DNA of 6,777 bases from CAKPSH01 sp964634355. GTDB lineage: Bacteria > Bacillota > Clostridia > TANB77 > CAG-508. Shown here in pieces: positions 1-4,677 of this stretch. Both the position numbers and the translations under genes were made by a program. The stretch is from assembly GCA_964634355.1 (NCBI GenBank), contig CAZWIF010000059.1:1-6777 (forward strand), written 5' to 3'. The notes beneath the pieces were generated by a model. It made no database searches and was not told the origin of the DNA. It saw only the letters and a program-made list of their open reading frames with translations. The stretch's first letter is position 1. Each line of letters begins with the position of its first letter.

Positions 1-392
1 GTATCCATAAATAATTCTACAATATCTTTTAATCTACATTGGGTTTTATTTATCAAATATTCAGACTCTCCGCTTCTAAACAATCTCCTTGTAACAGTTA
101 CTTCTGTATATTCAATCGGTAATCTCTTATCTTGATTATCAAAGACCAAAGAAACCTCGGCAAATCCCAAAGATTTTCTACTTTGAGTTCCAGCAAAAAT
201 TACATCTTCAGACTTTTGTCCTCTTAGAGATTTCATACTCTGCTCTCCTAGCACCCATCTTATTGCATCAGAAATATTGCTCTTACCAGACCCATTAGGT
301 CCAATAACAGCAGTAATTCCAGGCATTAACTCTAACACAGTTTTACCAGCAAAAGACTTAAATCCTTGCATTTCTAATCTCTTCAAGTACAT
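1..392 (-). CDS. smc: Chromosome segregation ATPase SMC, N-terminal part (cut by window edge)
   Basis: SMC is the ATP-driven, DNA-entrapping coiled-coil ATPase that, with ScpA and ScpB, organises and separates bacterial chromosomes. Only the first 130 codons are present; the gene continues past base 1. The protein opens MYLKRLEMQGFKSF, as SMC proteins of Firmicutes typically do. The Walker A loop GPNGSGKS is at residues 31-38 with the ATP-binding Lys at 37. It is followed by AIRWVLGEQ (43-51), the conserved Arg-57 in SLRG, the IFAG motif, VTRR (100-103), SGESEYLIN (107-115) and CRLKDIVELFMD. I recall the B. subtilis protein as nearly co-linear over this stretch. The ATG at 392 has an AAGGA Shine-Dalgarno 9 nt upstream. 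It lies 27 nt after the stop of the GGDEF gene with no terminator between, so it is probably co-transcribed with it. The Q-loop, coiled coils, hinge and C-terminal head lie outside the window. Confidence 0.97.
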   Translation of the reverse strand, partial: MYLKRLEMQGFKSFAGKTVLELMPGITAVIGPNGSGKSNISDAIRWVLGEQSMKSLRGQKSEDVIFAGTQSRKSLGFAEVSLVFDNQDKRLPIEYTEVTVTRRLFRSGESEYLINKTQCRLKDIVELFMD

Positions 393-419
393 TTATATCA
401 TTCCTTATAATATCCCTTT

Positions 420-1343
420 TTATTTTTTTCTACGGTTTATTGCATAAGCACTTCCTTGTGTCACTTTTGCTAAATGTTTCACTTGTGCTCCTATTTCTCC
501 GATTTCAAGCACATTATTAAATCTTCCTTTGTCTACTTCAACAACTCCTATTGATATGGATACTAGAGGAATTTCTTCTATAATTCCTTTTCTATTAGGT
601 ACTCTTAGATATCCTTTTTTCCTATCTTCTTCAGTATAGTATTCCAATATTGCTTTATCAAATTCTAATATGATATTCTGGCATATTTCTTCATATTCTA
701 TATTATTTGTTATTGCTACAAAATCATCTCCACCAATATGTCCTACAAAATTGTGAACCATTTCACTATTTATGTTGTTTACAATAATCTTGGAAGTTTG
801 CTTTATTATGTCATCCCCCGCTACAAAACCATATGTATCATTATATGCCTTAAAATTATCTAAGTCAAAATACATAACTGAAAAGCTTTCCTTCTTTAAC
901 ATTCTTTTCTTAATTTCTGCTTGTATTTGTACATTTCCTGGTAGCCCTGTTAATGGGCTTACTCCTCTATTTGTATCCATTAATCTTAATAAATTCTTTA
1001 TTGTAAAATATAGATAGTCATTATCAATAGGTTTTTTAATAATCATTTCTACTTCTGTTTTCATTATATTTAGCTTATGTCTTCTATTATCACTGGCTGT
1101 TGCTACTATAATTGGTGTTATATTATTATCCTCGTTTTCTCTTATCTTTTTACATACATCAATAACTTTTTTTCCTATAGACTCTTCATTTATCATTATT
1201 AGTGATGGAATATTATTTAAAGCCTCATCAATTTGTTCGGTTCTAATTGATTCAAATATATATTCTTTTTCTTTATCAAATGTTTTTTTTAAATCAATAA
1301 TCATATCATTCTCATCATCAATAATATAAATTTTTCGCTTCAT
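420..1343 (-). CDS. Diguanylate cyclase with degenerate receiver domain (REC-GGDEF)
   Basis: This 307-residue soluble protein probably makes the second messenger c-di-GMP from two GTP. Residues 1-122 have a response-regulator receiver fold: acidic pair D9/D10, Thr-82 and the Lys-Pro at 104-105. The expected phosphoacceptor Asp, however, is Asn-52 (in SLIMIN), so normal phosphorylation is unlikely. The GGDEF domain starts at LTGLPGN (131-137), with metal ligand D160 in FDLDNFK, guanine-contacting N168 and D177, and the active-site signature GGDDF at 204-208 (Asp instead of Glu at the fourth position). Residues 195-198 are MVHN rather than the RxxD inhibitory site, so product inhibition of the usual kind is not expected. 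SISIGVV (262-268) follows a short insertion containing YYTEEDR and GYL. The ATG at 1343 has AGGA 6 nt upstream, overlapping the previous gene's stop. Cyclase activity is inferred; a GGDDF enzyme could be weak or act as a c-di-GMP or GTP sensor. Confidence 0.9.
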   Translation of the reverse strand: MKRKIYIIDDENDMIIDLKKTFDKEKEYIFESIRTEQIDEALNNIPSLIMINEESIGKKVIDVCKKIRENEDNNITPIIVATASDNRRHKLNIMKTEVEMIIKKPIDNDYLYFTIKNLLRLMDTNRGVSPLTGLPGNVQIQAEIKKRMLKKESFSVMYFDLDNFKAYNDTYGFVAGDDIIKQTSKIIVNNINSEMVHNFVGHIGGDDFVAITNNIEYEEICQNIILEFDKAILEYYTEEDRKKGYLRVPNRKGIIEEIPLVSISIGVVEVDKGRFNNVLEIGEIGAQVKHLAKVTQGSAYAINRRKK

Positions 1344-1349
1344 ATTTTT

Positions 1350-1354
1350 TCCTA
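1350..1354 (-). promoter_or_regulatory. Shine-Dalgarno site overlapping the upstream stop codon
   Basis: Read on the minus strand, the sequence is TAGGA followed by six bases and then ATG. The TAG stop of the CmpB-like gene (1354-1352) is embedded in the AGGA ribosome-binding site of the GGDEF gene. Ribosomes finishing the upstream gene would therefore sit on the next gene's start, which points to translational coupling. The coupling is inference; the overlap is read directly. Confidence 0.75.
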
Positions 1355-2101
1355 CTTTCTTCTGTATTTATCTATTTGTTTAAAAGTTTCTGATTTCATT
1401 GTTGGAAATGCTTTTCTTATTCTATTTGTTTGTTTAAATAATTTATCTTTCAATTTCATTTCTTGCTCTTTTAAATCATTAATCATTAATTGAATAGACT
1501 CTTTAGTTTTTAGTTTTGTATTATTTGTTGATTTTAGGTCTTGTAACTTCAACTTAATTTCATGTCTAATAGCCTTAATATCATTTACTTTTCTAGAAAT
1601 TTGATTTAATTTAATAACACTTATTATAGTATCTATTGCTATATATATTGATAAAATTATTGTTACTATTATTAGAGCTATATTATTCATCTCTACTATT
1701 TTTTCTTGTATAAATGGATGTACAAAATATATGAAAATTACTCCAAGCACTCCCCAAAAAATAGAATTTAATAGACATACTCTTCCATTTATATTAAATT
1801 TATTATTTGAGTAATCCCAATATTTCTCATGAAATATTTTTTCAATTGCCCATGCTACTATATACTCCCATACAGATAGTACTACAAATCCTATTATGAA
1901 AACATGTATTGGATTATCATTATAACCACTTAGAAATAAGTACATTATTAATGCACCTATTCCATATATAGGACAGAATGGACCATACAAGAAACCACTA
2001 TTAACTAGTTTTTTTGTAAATATTGTTTTATATATACTTTCCAGTAACCATCCAATAAAGGAATATATGAGAAAGTAGTCTATAATATAAATTGCTTTCA
2101 T
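1352..2101 (-). CDS. CmpB-like multi-pass membrane protein (putative ABC transporter type IV family)
   Basis: I recognise this as the PF06541 family (ABC_trans_CmpB), an integral membrane family of unproven function found mainly in Firmicutes. The hallmarks are YSFIGWLLESIY (residues 13-24), the GFLYGPFCPIYGIGA stretch (36-50), WDYS (95-98) and NGRVCLLNSIFWG (105-117). About five hydrophobic helices are visible (roughly 4-22, 40-58, 65-86, 110-130, 140-163). A basic, Lys-rich, probably cytoplasmic coiled-coil tail (168-228) follows, then RIRKAFPTMKS. The reading frame can be extended to a TTG at 2158, but that would overlap the previous gene by 44 nt with no ribosome-binding site in front. 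I chose the ATG at 2101, preceded by GGAAG at 5 nt, which gives 249 residues. The ATG at 2113, one base after the upstream TAA, is a real alternative (253 residues). No ATPase partner is visible nearby, so a transporter role is unproven. Confidence 0.82.
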   Translation of the reverse strand: MKAIYIIDYFLIYSFIGWLLESIYKTIFTKKLVNSGFLYGPFCPIYGIGALIMYLFLSGYNDNPIHVFIIGFVVLSVWEYIVAWAIEKIFHEKYWDYSNNKFNINGRVCLLNSIFWGVLGVIFIYFVHPFIQEKIVEMNNIALIIVTIILSIYIAIDTIISVIKLNQISRKVNDIKAIRHEIKLKLQDLKSTNNTKLKTKESIQLMINDLKEQEMKLKDKLFKQTNRIRKAFPTMKSETFKQIDKYRRK

Positions 2102-2114
2102 AAATACTTCCATA

Positions 2115-3092
2115 TTACTTTGAACACCAACCTGACGTAGATTCTTCTGCTCCTTCAATATTTGTTACTTTTACTTCCAAATAATTAAATCCTTCTTGGA
2201 ATGGCAATGTAAAGGTGATTGTTTTTTCTCCATTTGCTTCTATGGTTTCAGAAGCATATAAGGTCAACTTTTCTTCATAATTCTCTATAAGTTCACCATT
2301 TTTAGCAATATCTTCTACTGCGGCATATTTTAAACTATATGAATATGACTCTATTCCTTGCTCATCGCTTAAATTTATTATTAGCTTAGTTCTACCTGAA
2401 TCATATGATGGACTTATTGTTGGTCTTGTTATTCCTTGAACTGGCTGCTCTTTTGTTTCAATTTCATTATTATTATTGACTGCTGTAACAGTTATTGTAT
2501 TATATCCAATAGGGATATCAGTAGTAATCTCGATTACGGTATCTCCCACTGCATCTGGATAAGCTGTAGTTTCTTCTCCTGAATTCCATTTATATGTTAC
2601 ACTCTGTAAACCTTCCATATCTGTAACTGTGATTTTTAAACTCTTATTAGCAACAACTGCTAAATCCATATATGTTCCTATATAAGTAACTTCCTGTGAT
2701 ATTGTTGATGTTTTTCCTTGAATATCAATTGCTGTTACATTAAATGTATTTGTACCTGCTGGAACATTAATAGTTTCCGTTATTTCTTCACTTGTATTTT
2801 CTTCAAGTGTTGTTTCCTCCTCATCATTCCATGAATATATAATATCGCTAATCTCTCTAGTGTGATTTACTGTTATTATAACTTTATTATCTTCAACAGA
2901 TAAAGCAATCTCTGGGACTTTGGCCGCTTCTATCGCTTCTGCCTTTTCCCTTGCTGATAAAGCAATTTGATATCCTCCCATTGTTGTTAATATTATTCCA
3001 AATATAATAATAGTTATAGCAAAAAATAATATTATACTTTTTATTCTATTTTTTTCTTCCTCATTTTCAATTGTATAAAGAATTTGATTCAT
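2115..3092 (-). CDS. Single-pass membrane protein with three Ig-like extracellular modules
   Basis: I do not recognise a named family for this 325-residue protein. A short charged N-terminus (1-17) is followed by one hydrophobic helix (about 18-38) and then a long region of beta-strand character, so it should be a type II (N-in) anchored protein facing outside. An Ala/Glu-rich linker (46-58) leads to three Ig-like modules, roughly 59-137, 138-219 and 222-318. Modules 1 and 2 are clearly related: W88 in IIYSWNDEEETT aligns with W169 in VTYKWNSGEETT, and GTNTFNVTAID aligns with GYNTITVTAVN. The third is more diverged. The only Cys is at 323, three residues from the end. The ATG at 3092 has an AGGGG Shine-Dalgarno 8 nt upstream and a strong promoter candidate just before it, so this is probably the first gene of a four-gene run ending in smc. 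A role in surface adhesion or envelope sensing is a guess. Confidence 0.85.
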   Translation of the reverse strand: MNQILYTIENEEEKNRIKSIILFFAITIIIFGIILTTMGGYQIALSAREKAEAIEAAKVPEIALSVEDNKVIITVNHTREISDIIYSWNDEEETTLEENTSEEITETINVPAGTNTFNVTAIDIQGKTSTISQEVTYIGTYMDLAVVANKSLKITVTDMEGLQSVTYKWNSGEETTAYPDAVGDTVIEITTDIPIGYNTITVTAVNNNNEIETKEQPVQGITRPTISPSYDSGRTKLIINLSDEQGIESYSYSLKYAAVEDIAKNGELIENYEEKLTLYASETIEANGEKTITFTLPFQEGFNYLEVKVTNIEGAEESTSGWCSK

Positions 3093-3123
3093 AATTCTTA
3101 CCCCTCTTTGAAATATAATTGAA

Positions 3124-3152
3124 ATTATATCATAGAAAATTATTATTGTAAA
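3124..3152 (-). promoter_or_regulatory. Sigma-A-type promoter for the Ig-membrane/CmpB-like/GGDEF/smc run
   Basis: On the minus strand a TTTACA -35 box (3152-3147) and a perfect TATAAT -10 box (3129-3124) are separated by exactly 17 bp. A TG one base before the -10 makes it an extended -10. Transcription would start near 3117, leaving a leader of about 25 nt before the ATG at 3092, with the AGGGG ribosome-binding site inside it. This is a sequence match only; AT-rich DNA produces chance -10 boxes, but all three elements agree here. Confidence 0.72.
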
Positions 3153-3180
3153 TATTTTATCTTCTCATAATCTTATGGTC

Positions 3181-3209
3181 ATTGTATTACATTTTATATT
3201 TTTTTGCAA
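3181..3209 (-). promoter_or_regulatory. Possible second, upstream promoter
   Basis: A TTGCAA -35 box (3209-3204) and a TACAAT -10 box (3186-3181) are spaced by 17 bp on the minus strand, 57 bp upstream of the better promoter at 3124-3152. A start near 3174 would give a leader of about 80 nt to the ATG at 3092. The imperfect -10 and lack of an extended TG make it the weaker of the two. The same TTGCAA -35 sequence occurs in front of trmFO. Confidence 0.45.
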
Positions 3210-3247
3210 TACTATATATCTAAATATCAGGGTAATTTCATGGAATA

Positions 3248-4558
3248 TTACAATTCTGTACTATTTGATAAAATATATTCCTTGATATCTTGTATTGCTT
3301 TATCGGCTAATTTCTCATATTTTAATTTCTTATCCCTAATTTTTACATCCAATGGTGGCAATATACCAAAGTTAGCATTCATTGGCTGAAATTTTTCATT
3401 TGGAGTTGCTATATATTTTGATAAAGCTCCAATCATTGTTGTCTTTGGGAACACTATTTTTTCTTTATTTTGTAGTCTATTTACGATATTTAAACCAACT
3501 ACCATTCCTGATGCTATTGATTCAACATATCCCTCTACCCCTGTAATCTGTCCTGCAAAATAAATATCTTTGTTTGATTTTAAATTGTATGTTTCATCCA
3601 AAAGTTCTGGTGAATTTATAAAAGTATTTCTATGCATTACTCCATATTTTACAAATTCTGCATTCTGTAATCCCGGTATCATGCTAAATACTCTTTTCTG
3701 CTCTCCAAACTTTAAGTTCGTTTGAAATCCAACAATATTATAAATACTTGCTTCTTCATTATCCTGTCTTAATTGTATTAATGCATATGGTCTATCTCCT
3801 GTTCTTGGGTCTGTAAATCCTACTGGCTTTAATGGTCCAAATCTTAATGTATCTATTCCTCTTTTTGCCATTACTTCAACTGGCATACATCCCTCAAAGA
3901 TTTCCCTTTTTTCAAACTCATGTAACTCCACTACCTCTGCTTGTATTAATTCTTTCCAAAATGTTTCATACTCTTCTTTATTCATTGGTAGATTAATATA
4001 ACAGGCCTCTCCTTTTCCATATCTATCTCCAAAAAATCCTATGTTCATATCTATTGTATCTTTCTCTACTATTGGTGCTGCAGCGTCATAGAAATGTAAC
4101 CCTTCTTCTCCTGTTATCCTTATTATCTCTTCTGATAATCCCTCTGATGTTAATGGTCCTGTTGCAATTACTATTATTCCTGAATTAATAGAAATTTTTG
4201 TTATTTCTTCATGTATTATCTTTACATTTGGCATTTTTTCTATCTCTTTAGTAACCATTTCTGAAAAATTTTCTCTATCAACTGCTAAAGCTTGACCAGC
4301 CGGTACTTTAGTCCTGTCTGCACATCTAATTAGTAAGGAATCTAAAAATCTAAGTTCCTCTTTCAATAGTCCGCATGCATTTGTATGTAAATTCGATTTA
4401 AATGAATTGCTACAAACAATTTCTGCAAGATTTGAATTGCTATGTGCTGGAGAAAACTTTTTAGGTTTCATTTCATATAACCTTACTTCTATTCCCGCCT
4501 TTGCTATTTGATATGCAGCCTCACATCCTGCTAATCCTCCACCAATTATTGTTACCAT
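3248..4558 (-). CDS. trmFO: Methylenetetrahydrofolate--tRNA-(uracil-5-)-methyltransferase TrmFO
   Basis: TrmFO (formerly Gid) uses FAD and 5,10-methylenetetrahydrofolate to methylate U54 to m5U54 in the T-loop of tRNAs; it acts in the cytoplasm. The 436-residue length fits the family (about 435 in B. subtilis). The N-terminal FAD motif is GGGLAG (6-11), followed by YEMKP (28-32) and the AEIVCSNSFKS signature. Cys-49 in that signature and Cys-224 in EGCMPVEVMAKRG correspond to the functionally important Cys-53 and Cys-226 of the B. subtilis enzyme. GPLKPVGFTDPRTG (241-254) and the second flavin-contacting stretch GQITGVEGYVESIASG (336-351) are intact. The ATG at 4558 has AGAGG 8 nt upstream. 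It is separated from the upstream repeat gene by an intrinsic terminator, with its own promoter at 4594-4622, so it is probably transcribed independently of it. No clear terminator follows it, so some read-through into the next genes is possible. Confidence 0.97.
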   Translation of the reverse strand: MVTIIGGGLAGCEAAYQIAKAGIEVRLYEMKPKKFSPAHSNSNLAEIVCSNSFKSNLHTNACGLLKEELRFLDSLLIRCADRTKVPAGQALAVDRENFSEMVTKEIEKMPNVKIIHEEITKISINSGIIVIATGPLTSEGLSEEIIRITGEEGLHFYDAAAPIVEKDTIDMNIGFFGDRYGKGEACYINLPMNKEEYETFWKELIQAEVVELHEFEKREIFEGCMPVEVMAKRGIDTLRFGPLKPVGFTDPRTGDRPYALIQLRQDNEEASIYNIVGFQTNLKFGEQKRVFSMIPGLQNAEFVKYGVMHRNTFINSPELLDETYNLKSNKDIYFAGQITGVEGYVESIASGMVVGLNIVNRLQNKEKIVFPKTTMIGALSKYIATPNEKFQPMNANFGILPPLDVKIRDKKLKYEKLADKAIQDIKEYILSNSTEL

Positions 4559-4593
4559 TTTCTTTTCCTCTCATTTCTGTATAATTTCGATTT

Positions 4594-4622
4594 ATTTTAT
4601 CAAAATATTATAATATTTGCAA
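4594..4622 (-). promoter_or_regulatory. Promoter of trmFO (sigma-A type, extended -10)
   Basis: On the minus strand TTGCAA (4622-4617) and TAAAAT (4599-4594) are separated by 17 bp, with TG one base before the -10. Transcription would start near 4587, giving a leader of about 29 nt that contains the AGAGG ribosome-binding site. The -35 box begins within the T-rich tail of the upstream terminator, so the two signals are packed back to back. Confidence 0.65.
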
Positions 4623-4649
4623 TAAAAAGGAGCATATTGAATGCTCCTT
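4621..4649 (-). terminator. Intrinsic terminator of the Ig-repeat/dockerin gene
   Basis: A perfect 9-bp inverted repeat (4649-4641 pairing with 4635-4627, arms AAGGAGCAT / ATGCTCCTT) encloses a 5-nt loop. On the minus strand it is followed by a T-rich run ending TTTTTATT. It begins 28 bp after the TAA at 4678, which is right for terminating that gene. On the plus strand the downstream run is poorer in T, so it should work mainly in the minus direction. Confidence 0.88.
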
Positions 4650-4677
4650 AATCTATTGTTCTCCCCTTTTATTTAGC

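Noticed and set aside
772..1017. Plus-strand 81-codon frame opposite the GGDEF gene
   Set aside because: Lies wholly antisense to a well-supported GGDEF domain and shows no recognisable protein features.
3093..3247. A terminator for trmFO in the spacer after its stop codon
   Set aside because: I found no stable GC-containing hairpin followed by a T-run on the minus strand; the A/T runs here are better explained by the two promoter candidates.
3204..3389. Plus-strand 61-codon frame across the end of trmFO and the spacer
   Set aside because: Mostly antisense to the conserved TrmFO C-terminus; no ribosome-binding site or family resemblance seen.
4650..4677. A second regulatory element (riboswitch or T-box) before trmFO
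   Set aside because: The trmFO leader from its predicted start is only about 29 nt, too short for a riboswitch, and the only hairpin nearby is the terminator of the preceding gene.
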